This document shows, piece by piece, positions 1-6,558 of a stretch of 64,000 nt of DNA; position 1 is the stretch's first letter; every line of letters starts with the position of its first letter. The notes beneath the pieces are model-generated. The model was not told the DNA's origin, did no database searches, and saw nothing but the letters and a program-made list of their open reading frames with translations. A program made the translations under genes and the position numbers. Source of the stretch: JAKFVC01 sp040386595. Its GTDB lineage: Bacteria > Planctomycetota > Planctomycetia > Planctomycetales > Planctomycetaceae. The stretch spans positions 15,403 through 79,402 of the forward strand of contig JAZKFE010000007.1 in NCBI GenBank assembly GCA_040386595.1, in the 5' to 3' direction.

Positions 1-217
1 CAATGATCGCCTTGCGTGTCTCCAGTGCATTCCGACTTATGATGCCGCCTTGTGGTGTCCCCGGTTCTGGCACTGCAACGCCGTTAATCCGCTTGGTGCA
101 TATCATTTGGTCGAACATCTCGGTTTGTTCGTGATACTCCAACGCAGCAGCATACGCAGGATTCGGCCCCCACGGTTGAGCCTGAGTCTCGCTGGCAAAT
201 ACCCTAATGTCGCTCAT
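1..217 (-). CDS. Phage hypothetical protein, cut by the window edge
   Basis: An open frame of 72 codons starts at ATG 217 and runs off the left edge without a stop. The start overlaps the stop of the preceding gene in an ATGA junction, so it belongs to the same coupled operon. The visible N-terminus (MSDIRVFASETQAQPWG) matches no family I recognise. It shows that the prophage continues beyond the window. Confidence 0.55.
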   Translation of the reverse strand, partial: MSDIRVFASETQAQPWGPNPAYAAALEYHEQTEMFDQMICTKRINGVAVPEPGTPQGGIISRNALETRKAII

Positions 218-495
218 TGGACCACCTTTAAGTTGTCGTCACTGAAGCCGCACAGTACATGAGTGTAAATAGAACTCAGATCAACACCCCGAGACCACGA
301 CAATGAATAGAGCGGTGTTCCGTCGCAGTCTCTGCCGTGACTCACGACGAACAGTCTAACGCCATCGTGGTCGCTGTCCTCATACGGCAGGATCTCTACC
401 AATGCCCCAAGCGGTTTCGCCAAATTTACTTTACGGATGGTTCGACCTTGTGGATCGGCAGCGTCAATCTCGCTGTGAATAATTGCAAACTTCAC
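214..495 (-). CDS. Phage hypothetical protein (93 aa)
   Basis: I recognise no domain. A GTG start at 495 is chosen because AGAGG lies six bases upstream and the protein then starts with a regular fold-like sequence (VKFAIIHSEIDAAD). Upstream ATG codons in the same frame would overlap the preceding gene much more. It overlaps the 3' end of the preceding gene by 32 bases and the next gene by four (ATGA). It is rich in Asp and Val, without a signal peptide or membrane segment. Confidence 0.5.
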   Translation of the reverse strand: MKFAIIHSEIDAADPQGRTIRKVNLAKPLGALVEILPYEDSDHDGVRLFVVSHGRDCDGTPLYSLSWSRGVDLSSIYTHVLCGFSDDNLKVVQ

Positions 496-766
496 ATTGC
501 ACCTCTTCCGCCATTTCATGACCAAAGGTCTCGTAGAAGTAATCGCAAATCTTGCCCTCAAGCGTTGCAATGAACTTTTCTAACTCGGCAGGACAATTGC
601 CGCCGTGACTAGCCTCCAGTTCCGTCATCCGCCTTAAATTGCTGGCCATTGACGCAACCGCGAGCGGGAATGATGAAATCGCATCCCGCCTCGCTACGGA
701 ACTCCGGGCCAAGATGTGACGGGTTCTTTCCGCCACAAGCATCTGCTGCCGTGTTCGCTCTGTCAT
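464..766 (-). CDS. Phage hypothetical protein (100 aa)
   Basis: The ATG at 766 is preceded by GGAGAGGGC at good spacing, which supports translation. The protein is mostly helical in character, Arg-rich at the N-terminus, with two cysteines near the C-terminus (VQCEVCN). No known family is recognised. It sits in a run of small coupled prophage genes downstream of the tail genes. Confidence 0.5.
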   Translation of the reverse strand: MTERTRQQMLVAERTRHILARSSVARRDAISSFPLAVASMASNLRRMTELEASHGGNCPAELEKFIATLEGKICDYFYETFGHEMAEEVQCEVCNYSQRD

Positions 767-787
767 AAAGCCCTCTCCGAAAGTGAT

Positions 788-931
788 TCAGTTAGCGTAA
801 ATAGCCGGTCGTATTCGCACGCAATAGCATCCAACACAGAGGATGACAGTCCATCGCATTGCGAAGTTTGCCCCTCTGGCTCGCCTTAGCCCTGCCTGAA
901 ATGTGGCTATGTCGCCGGTCAATCGAATCAT
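788..931 (-). CDS. Possible small phage protein (47 aa)
   Basis: This short frame starts with an ATG that overlaps the stop of the DNA-binding gene in an ATGA junction, and GAGGGG lies five bases upstream of it. The product has a short hydrophobic stretch with three cysteines (ILCVGCYCV). The start context argues for expression, but composition and length leave real doubt. Confidence 0.35.
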   Translation of the reverse strand: MIRLTGDIATFQAGLRRARGANFAMRWTVILCVGCYCVRIRPAIYAN

Positions 932-1224
932 TCTTGCCCCTCTGTGTCAGGAGTTGCCAGTATCTCGTAAACCCGCGTCTTAGAGGCTCCCAGCTTCTCC
1001 GCGATCTCGGCTGCCGTCTTGCCTTTGGCTGCCAGCTTCCGGACCTTGCCCGCATCGATAACAGTTGCTGCCCCGCGTCGCGGTGAGTCGATCTCAATCC
1101 CGTAACTTGCCGCTAGTCGCTCCAGTATGACAGCTTGGTCGGTAGTGCCTCCGTTGGCCGAGTCAGCGTTAATGAGTTCTAGTAGGGCGGGTGGCACTCT
1201 CACCCCGATCAGCTTTGAGACCAT
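928..1224 (-). CDS. Small DNA-binding protein with resolvase-type helix-turn-helix (98 aa)
   Basis: The C-terminal half (about residues 58-90) reads as a helix-turn-helix: VRKLAAKGKTAAEIAEKLG followed by SKTRVYEIL, the pattern of the resolvase HTH_7 domain. The N-terminal half (VRVPPALLELI) resembles a short ribbon-helix-helix arm. There is no catalytic resolvase domain, so a regulator is more likely than a recombinase. AAAGG lies six bases before the ATG and a separate sigma70-like promoter is visible upstream, so it is probably transcribed on its own as well. Its target is unknown. Confidence 0.6.
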   Translation of the reverse strand: MVSKLIGVRVPPALLELINADSANGGTTDQAVILERLAASYGIEIDSPRRGAATVIDAGKVRKLAAKGKTAAEIAEKLGASKTRVYEILATPDTEGQE

Positions 1225-1265
1225 TGGTAGCCTTTACGAATAACATCCAACATGCAATACGCCAT

Positions 1266-1294
1266 ATGTTATCATTCGGCGTTCTCAACGGCAA
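1266..1294 (-). promoter_or_regulatory. Probable sigma70-type promoter for the HTH gene
   Basis: On the minus strand a -35 TTGCCG (1289-1294) and a -10 TAACAT (1266-1271) are separated by 17 bases. The -10 lies inside GAATGATAACAT, which recurs at the same distance upstream of the gene ending at 1737. Confidence 0.45.
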
Positions 1295-1299
1295 TGAAG

Positions 1300-1326
1300 G
1301 CCCGCCCCGAGCATCCCAGGGCAGGC
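1300..1326 (-). terminator. Terminator-like GC hairpin after the 85-aa gene
   Basis: GCCTGCCC can pair imperfectly with GGGGCGGGC, and CTTCATT follows on the minus strand. It lies just after the stop of the upstream gene and just before the promoter of the HTH gene. The U-tract is weak. Confidence 0.35.
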
Positions 1327-1341
1327 GAAAGAGAAAGCTGC

Positions 1342-1599
1342 CTACTTGATCGTTATTTTGCCCGTACGACAGTCGGCCGTAGCGTAGACTTCTAACAGCA
1401 CGGAACCCGCCGGGAAGTGGCCATCGTCGACAGCATCGTACACGCTACACAGGCAGAGGCCGGAACCATGACCGACTTCACCCGATTCGGTCATGGCCAA
1501 CTCAACTGCTTGTGACGGCGTCGCAGCCGTAACGAGATACTGAGCCCCGCTGCCCTGCATCTCTTGGACATACACGGCGTATTTGTTACTCTGACACAT
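1342..1599 (-). CDS. Phage hypothetical protein (85 aa)
   Basis: A strong Shine-Dalgarno AGGAG lies eight to nine bases before the ATG at 1599, so expression is likely. The protein begins MCQSNKYAVYVQEMQG, includes a segment suited to a small helix (PSQAVELAM) and has five cysteines. No family is recognised. Confidence 0.55.
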   Translation of the reverse strand: MCQSNKYAVYVQEMQGSGAQYLVTAATPSQAVELAMTESGEVGHGSGLCLCSVYDAVDDGHFPAGSVLLEVYATADCRTGKITIK

Positions 1600-1699
1600 G
1601 GCGGTTGCTCCTTAGTTAGCATTTGCCAGAAGGGTCGGGGATCACGAGTTCCCGGCCCTTCACTCATTTCGGCCGAACCACTCGGCCACACTCCCGATA

Positions 1700-1725
1700 C
1701 GCCCCCGGGTTCGGTCCCAGGGGCG
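1700..1725 (-). terminator. GC-rich hairpin after the 49-aa gene
   Basis: CGCCCCTGGG pairs with CCCGGGGGCG around a six-base loop, 11 bases past the stop of the gene ending at 1737. It is not followed by a U-tract on the minus strand, so it may stabilise the mRNA end rather than terminate. Confidence 0.35.
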
Positions 1726-1736
1726 TTTGGTGTTCT

Positions 1737-1886
1737 CTATTCGCCAGCTTCCATGGCTTCGAGAGCCTCCGTCTGCTCCTTGATGATCGCGATAAGCTCG
1801 TCGGCGTCAGTCTGATCGGCCAGGGCAAGTTGCTTCCAGGTGTTTCGGATGATCATTGCGATGGTCTTGGCTTCGGTTACTGACAT
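1737..1886 (-). CDS. Small phage protein (49 aa)
   Basis: The ATG at 1886 is chosen because AAGGA lies nine bases upstream and a promoter sits before it; the frame is open further upstream without a ribosome site. The product (start MSVTEAKTIAMI) is acidic and helical, ending in a Glu-rich tail. Function unknown. Confidence 0.45.
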   Translation of the reverse strand: MSVTEAKTIAMIIRNTWKQLALADQTDADELIAIIKEQTEALEAMEAGE

Positions 1887-1929
1887 GTTTTTGATTCCTT
1901 GTTTGGGTGACTGACTGCTGACACGGTTA

Positions 1930-1974
1930 ATGTTATCATTCATCGAACAATAGTCAATCGTCAAATGATAACAT
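1930..1974 (-). promoter_or_regulatory. Promoter overlapped by an inverted repeat, probable operator
   Basis: On the minus strand TTGACT (1952-1957) and TAACAT (1930-1935) form a promoter with a 16-base spacer. The -10 is inside ATGTTATCATT (1930-1940), whose exact inverse AATGATAACAT lies at 1964-1974. The paired 11-mers on either side of the -35 look like an operator for a dimeric repressor. Confidence 0.45.
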
Positions 1975-2085
1975 TTTGCGTGTTCAATTCTAAACTGCTA
2001 GAAATACCTGGGATTGATCAGGATTTGGGCGTAAAAAAACCCGGCCAAAAACTTGACCAGGCTATCAACTCTTGCGAACGCACGT

Positions 2086-3780
2086 CTATTCAGACCGAAA
2101 CACCATTCCCCATTCAGTCACCGACAGGTCATCGCGATCCCAGATGAGCCCGTAGCCCGCGAAGAACGCTATCCACTCCTCACGAGTCTTGATATTGATG
2201 TGGCCCCAGGCTGCATCGTCCTCGGCCGTCGTTCGATGTGGGGTGGACGTGAAATAGAACCATTTGCACCTGCTCGCCAGCTGCTTGAAAATCAGGCTCA
2301 ATTCTGCGTCCGTGCAATGCTCGAATACCTCCACTGAGTAGACACAGTCGACTGGCTTTGTGATCTGGAATTCATCAATTCGGCTCAATGAGTACCGCGA
2401 CGGCATAACCCCCTTGGAGATAGCAAAATCACGCTCCAGCCTATTTACATCCATTCCCTCGGCATCGAGCCCGGCCGCGGTGGCCGCAACCAGAAACGGC
2501 CCCAGTCCGCTGCCTAGCTCCAAGACTGTCTGGCACTTCAGGTCATCTCGAATAAACGCCGCAGCTCTGGCGTGTGTATCAACCAAGCAAGGCCAGTGCC
2601 ATTCCGTGAACCCACGATTGATTGAGCCCGCAAAAAACGCCTCGTCGCTTACACCGTTACCCGTTAACGCACTGGAATCCGCAGACAGTACAGACTCGCG
2701 AAACAGCAGTTCCTTCTCATGCTTTTCGACCTCGCGTGAATCGTACAGGTTCCCCGCATTGTCCCCGAGCAGGCAAGCAGCCTCGGTCGGTCGGTAGACG
2801 TTAGCAGGCCACGCCTCCACGCAGCCGTACCAACCGCTGGCCAAATAGGACCATTCCGGCCTATTAAATGTCTCGCCATTCCTGAGCCAGAAGAATGTAC
2901 CGCTAAAGTGCCAGCGATGGTTACGCACCAAGCGGAAGTGGCCGTATCGCTTGAAGGTGCCAACCATCGGAAATTGACTCAATGCACTCGCAACCATCGG
3001 CCAGTTGTCGAAGGTGGATCGATATAACAACTCAGTCCATTTCAGAGGCACGCCGCCATCGTCATACTTAACCCCCTTGGCGTGTGCGTAGCACGTTACC
3101 GACTGGTCTCTAGGCAGCGTCCGCATCATATCCAAGAACGTTACTCCCTCGCCTGATTTGGGGTTGTTTCTCCGCTCAATCCAATGATCTATTCTCACGT
3201 CCCCGAACTCAGCTTGCACCTCGGCAAGCGTTGCGGTGCCTCTGTCGGTGGCAACGCCAATCGTGCGAATCCCATTGAATAGCTCAATCCGCTTGAGGAG
3301 TTGCTGCACGTTCCATCGCCAATTGTCGTTCTTGGCACATGGCCATATGTGGTAAATCAAATTGCGAGTGTCGGCAAATGCCGCCGGAAGCGGTGTCAAC
3401 CTCGCATGTGGATCTGGGATGCCTTCATTTGCCAAATGCGATCTATCGACACGTGTTCGCGGAAACGGAATCAGGTAACGCGGGGCTTGGTCAATTGCCT
3501 CCTCGACCAGTCCCAGGAATGGATTCAACGGATGCCGGAGAACCTTGATCGCTAGCCCATTAGAGATGGATTTAAGCCCTGCGGCCCACCTCTCGGACCA
3601 GCTCCACTTGATTTGATGCTCTCTTAGCGAACTGGCAATTCGCGTCTTGCGCTCAGTGCAGCCGTGAATGCCCCACGAGTCCATTTTCCGTGCAAGATCT
3701 TCACACGGGCAACCGTCCTTGGGCGTAACTCCAATTGACTCTAATATATGCTTCATTGCTGTGCCTGGGAGTCCGCTCAT
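2086..3780 (-). CDS. Glycosyltransferase-like / SAM methyltransferase fusion protein
   Basis: This 564-residue protein appears to have three parts. The N-terminus has a Cys-bearing helical segment (CPCEDLARKM). The middle resembles a glycosyltransferase-like domain of the kind seen in surface-polysaccharide enzymes (YHIWPCAKND, WYGCVEAWP). The C-terminal part is a class I methyltransferase: motif I is VLELGSGLGPF, followed by a glycine-rich acidic strand and VEVFEHC. The ATG at 3780 is chosen because it overlaps the stop of the propeller gene (ATGA); ATG 3756 is an alternative. Being last in the tail block, it may modify host or virion surface glycans, which is inference. The methyltransferase part is secure, the middle domain less so. 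Confidence 0.65.
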   Translation of the reverse strand: MSGLPGTAMKHILESIGVTPKDGCPCEDLARKMDSWGIHGCTERKTRIASSLREHQIKWSWSERWAAGLKSISNGLAIKVLRHPLNPFLGLVEEAIDQAPRYLIPFPRTRVDRSHLANEGIPDPHARLTPLPAAFADTRNLIYHIWPCAKNDNWRWNVQQLLKRIELFNGIRTIGVATDRGTATLAEVQAEFGDVRIDHWIERRNNPKSGEGVTFLDMMRTLPRDQSVTCYAHAKGVKYDDGGVPLKWTELLYRSTFDNWPMVASALSQFPMVGTFKRYGHFRLVRNHRWHFSGTFFWLRNGETFNRPEWSYLASGWYGCVEAWPANVYRPTEAACLLGDNAGNLYDSREVEKHEKELLFRESVLSADSSALTGNGVSDEAFFAGSINRGFTEWHWPCLVDTHARAAAFIRDDLKCQTVLELGSGLGPFLVAATAAGLDAEGMDVNRLERDFAISKGVMPSRYSLSRIDEFQITKPVDCVYSVEVFEHCTDAELSLIFKQLASRCKWFYFTSTPHRTTAEDDAAWGHINIKTREEWIAFFAGYGLIWDRDDLSVTEWGMVFRSE

Positions 3781-4751
3781 AGTCCGAAGGCCCCCACCCG
3801 ACCGGCGCTCGTCTCGACATTTTGAAAGGTCGTCCCGAATGCTCCGGTGATGGACCATCCATCTGTTATTGACCAGACGCCACTACTACCCTGTGCGGCA
3901 AATTCTCGATTATCCGGGCCTACGGCGAGCGAAGAAATTGTAAAGACACCTTTGTAGTGTACGAGTAGGTCTTTTCTCACGCGGTACCCGCCAGCATTCG
4001 CGACACCGCCTACTAATTGGTACCCCATGACATAGCCGCAGGCGGCACAGCCCATCTGTTGGCCGTGAATGGCTCCAACAAATCCTCCAGTGGCAGCGTC
4101 TACAGAAAATGCAGTCTGTGCTGTTGGAGAGTTTCCGTCTTTCGCCAGGGCGATGCCTGCCCCAGCGGCGTCGATGGCGAGGCCATTACAGGTCTGGAAT
4201 CCTGGAGTATCCGGGATTCGTACAGACCACCGGACCGAGCCACCATTCGTCAGTGCGACGCAGTTTTTTAGTCCGACATTCGTCGAGCCACAAACGTAAA
4301 CGTTCCCGGATTGGTCAACACAAACTCCAGTGAGTCCAGCTCCATGCGTATATGGCCATCCGGATGTGATCGCCGCACCAGATGCGGCGTCATACTTCTT
4401 GACAGTACCGCCAGAGCCAACCGCATAGACATAACCGCTGTTTGTCACCGCAACGCAGCGGACGCGAGTGCCATACGATGCGGTCCAGAGCACTCCACCG
4501 GATGAATTAATTGCGACAACATTGTTGTCTGCAGCGCAGGCAAGATAGAGATGCCCGTTGGTCGGGTCACAGGCAATTGATGTGATATCCTTCGGTTCGG
4601 TGTGGATGATACCCAGAACGGCGCCGGTTATTGGATCAACACGAATCACCTCAGTGTTTACCTGGTCGCCAGAAACGAGAGTCGCCTTGGTTATGTAGAG
4701 TGTGTAACCCGTAGAAGGGCCACAGCAACACTTGTTTTGTTTTGCGCCCAT
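3777..4751 (-). CDS. Beta-propeller-like virion protein
   Basis: The 324-residue product contains repeated blade-like motifs of the PQQ/NHL type: SIACDPTNGHLYLA, CVAVTNSGYVYAVG, GVCVDQSGNVYVCG, GLAIDAAGAG and SLAVGPDNREF. These suggest a beta-propeller. The N-terminus is a Cys cluster (KCCCGP) followed by a short strand. No signal peptide is seen. Its place among tail genes, directly coupled to the glycosyltransferase fusion, suggests a receptor-contacting or tail-tip role. That role is inferred from position only. Confidence 0.6.
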   Translation of the reverse strand: MGAKQNKCCCGPSTGYTLYITKATLVSGDQVNTEVIRVDPITGAVLGIIHTEPKDITSIACDPTNGHLYLACAADNNVVAINSSGGVLWTASYGTRVRCVAVTNSGYVYAVGSGGTVKKYDAASGAAITSGWPYTHGAGLTGVCVDQSGNVYVCGSTNVGLKNCVALTNGGSVRWSVRIPDTPGFQTCNGLAIDAAGAGIALAKDGNSPTAQTAFSVDAATGGFVGAIHGQQMGCAACGYVMGYQLVGGVANAGGYRVRKDLLVHYKGVFTISSLAVGPDNREFAAQGSSGVWSITDGWSITGAFGTTFQNVETSAGRVGAFGL

Positions 4752-4754
4752 TAA

Positions 4755-5174
4755 TCACCCCGGAGGACAGAGAAGGCCCCAGCAAATCCACACTGGAGGC
4801 TGATAGACGTTAATTGCCGCCACTGGCTGCATATATACAGCCCAGCCCCAGCGTCCAATAAGATCTGCTTCCGACTCGTTGAACAGCCCGCCAGTAGGGT
4901 CGTGCACTTCAATTTGCTCGTAAGCCGAAATCTCACCAATAACCGATTTAACCAGATAGGGGCGATACTCCACATTGCACATCGCCGCGCCGGTCTGGTA
5001 GTCGTATGAGTGGATGGTGAACATCACCATTTGTGGGTCGGCTCCGCCAGGATCTACCCGCGGCCCATTTGGTCGCCCCGAAACCTCGGATCGCATATTT
5101 AGCGTCATTCGCGAAGCCTTCGCGACATTACGCAAACTGTTCTCGGAGTCGAATGCGAAAATCTGATTAGCCAT
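4755..5174 (-). CDS. Phage tail-region hypothetical protein (139 aa)
   Basis: No domain is recognised. The ATG at 5174 overlaps the preceding stop (TAATG). The C-terminus is Trp- and Pro-rich (VYQPPVWICWGLLCPPG). It lies between tail structural genes and the propeller protein, so a minor virion protein is plausible. Confidence 0.55.
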   Translation of the reverse strand: MANQIFAFDSENSLRNVAKASRMTLNMRSEVSGRPNGPRVDPGGADPQMVMFTIHSYDYQTGAAMCNVEYRPYLVKSVIGEISAYEQIEVHDPTGGLFNESEADLIGRWGWAVYMQPVAAINVYQPPVWICWGLLCPPG

Positions 5175-5506
5175 TACGTCTCCAGTATCAATTTCTTTAG
5201 CTTAATGGCTGCCGTGTTAGCCTGGGCTCGAAGCACAACTCCCGGCTTAAGTGGCAGCAAGCACGCTTCGCCGGGCTTCAGTCGAATCAGACTGACCATT
5301 GCCCCGGCTGATTCCGGCCCAATGTCGACGTAGTTGGTAGCATCCAGATTGCGAAACAATGCCCAGCGTGCCGCTACGAGATCACCGAACCCGACCACCT
5401 CTTCCGTGGTCCCGACAATCTGAGTGTCGCCCTGGGCTCCAATGGTCGTTTGATTCGCTGACAACTGCCCTGGGTGCATGACTCGACAGAGAGTAAATTC
5501 GTACAA
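5174..5506 (-). CDS. Phage tail-region protein, start uncertain or frameshifted
   Basis: The frame begins with a TTG at 5506 and encodes 110 residues including FRNLDATNYVDIG and RLKPGEACLLPLKPG, a pattern common in small phage tail proteins. A better start, ATG at 5541 (MANEIKYTVSLS), is nine bases after the preceding stop but in another frame, and that frame leaves the good sequence within a dozen codons. A single-base indel or a natural frameshift near 5506 would join the two. I cannot tell which from the sequence. Confidence 0.5.
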   Translation of the reverse strand: MYEFTLCRVMHPGQLSANQTTIGAQGDTQIVGTTEEVVGFGDLVAARWALFRNLDATNYVDIGPESAGAMVSLIRLKPGEACLLPLKPGVVLRAQANTAAIKLKKLILET

Positions 5507-5549
5507 CTGAGCGATACTGTGTATTTAATCTCGTTGGCCATAATGAAGT

Positions 5550-6509
5550 TTATTCCAAAGGTAGTTGAGTGAAGTCGGACGTTCGGTAAATCTTAAAGTG
5601 CCGCTTGGTAGTAGTGGTTGGCGTCAAGCCGATTGCCTCATCGCCATTAATGTCGAGATAAACGGGTGTGGGAACTGGCTTGTCGTTAGCATCCAGAATC
5701 CGCTCTGAGTCGGCCCCAGCGGCCAAGTAGGTTGACCCGGATCGAGAGTTGTAGCCCACGTTTTCTAGCTCCAGAATCCACGGCGTGGGAACCTCTTCGC
5801 CGGGTGATCGAGCTTCACGCATGCGGCGGAACTCAATGGAGATTTTCATCTCCCGATAATTAAACCCGTTTTCCCTTTGTCGCCTCCCAATCCTTAAGCC
5901 GGTAATGCGTGCATACCCCTGAGGAACTGCAAGGCCATCGATAACAAAATCGGTGTTATTGACAGTCCCCGGGATATCGAGCAGCCACACCGGAGCAGCT
6001 GGAATCATCTTGGTGACGGTGCACACCCAGTGGTAATCGGTCTTCTCGGCCGGAGGGTCAAACCAGTCCCATGCCGAGTTGACCACAGGGGAGCCAGCCT
6101 TGACCACTGCCCCAGCGCCGGGAGGTGTGTAATCCTCAACGGTTGCCACCGCGGGAACCTGATAGCCTACAGCGTCCCACTCCACTTCCGCGGGCCTCTT
6201 AGTGGGATCTGGGAAAAGGATTTTGTCCTTCTCCTTTTGATCCATTGAGTCCGTCTTGAATGTGATATTCGCCCGCCACATGAGCGGGTTTGAATCTTCT
6301 CGCTTTAGGGTTAATTGATAGGCTGCGAGGTAGGCATTTTCATCAAAAGCATCGCCACGCGCAGGCAGGCAGTCAGAATCTCGAATAGCGGTTTCGCCCT
6401 GAGTAGGATCGTCCGTATAAACAATATACGGGACCGTCACCTCTGTATCGGTCCCGAGATAGGGCCTTCCGCTCCGGCCTTTGATGTCGAGTTTGGCAGT
6501 AATTGCCAT
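5550..6509 (-). CDS. Phage tail or baseplate-region protein (319 aa)
   Basis: The ATG at 6509 (MAITAKLDIKG) follows GAGGGG at nine bases, which I prefer to an upstream in-frame start. The protein is beta-rich and Trp-rich, without transmembrane segments. It directly follows the tape measure gene, where siphoviruses encode distal tail or baseplate proteins. I do not recognise the family. Its leader holds a 29-base sequence also found before the terminase gene. Confidence 0.55.
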   Translation of the reverse strand: MAITAKLDIKGRSGRPYLGTDTEVTVPYIVYTDDPTQGETAIRDSDCLPARGDAFDENAYLAAYQLTLKREDSNPLMWRANITFKTDSMDQKEKDKILFPDPTKRPAEVEWDAVGYQVPAVATVEDYTPPGAGAVVKAGSPVVNSAWDWFDPPAEKTDYHWVCTVTKMIPAAPVWLLDIPGTVNNTDFVIDGLAVPQGYARITGLRIGRRQRENGFNYREMKISIEFRRMREARSPGEEVPTPWILELENVGYNSRSGSTYLAAGADSERILDANDKPVPTPVYLDINGDEAIGLTPTTTTKRHFKIYRTSDFTQLPLE

Positions 6510-6517
6510 ATTAAAAA

Positions 6518-6546
6518 GCCCCTCTCGCCTCACGGCAGACTAGGCA
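6518..6546 (-). repeat. 29-base leader repeat, copy 1
   Basis: This segment is identical to 18570-18598. On the minus strand it reads TGCCTAGTCTGCC...GAGAGGGGC and ends in the Shine-Dalgarno of the gene starting at 6509. GCCT and AGGC inside it can form a small hairpin. Confidence 0.6.
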
Positions 6547-6558
6547 TTGTGGAATGTA

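Noticed and set aside
1640..1700. tRNA-Ser-like D-arm (TGGCCGAGTGG) on the minus strand
   Set aside because: No matching acceptor or T-arm could be found and the segment is the leader of a small gene.
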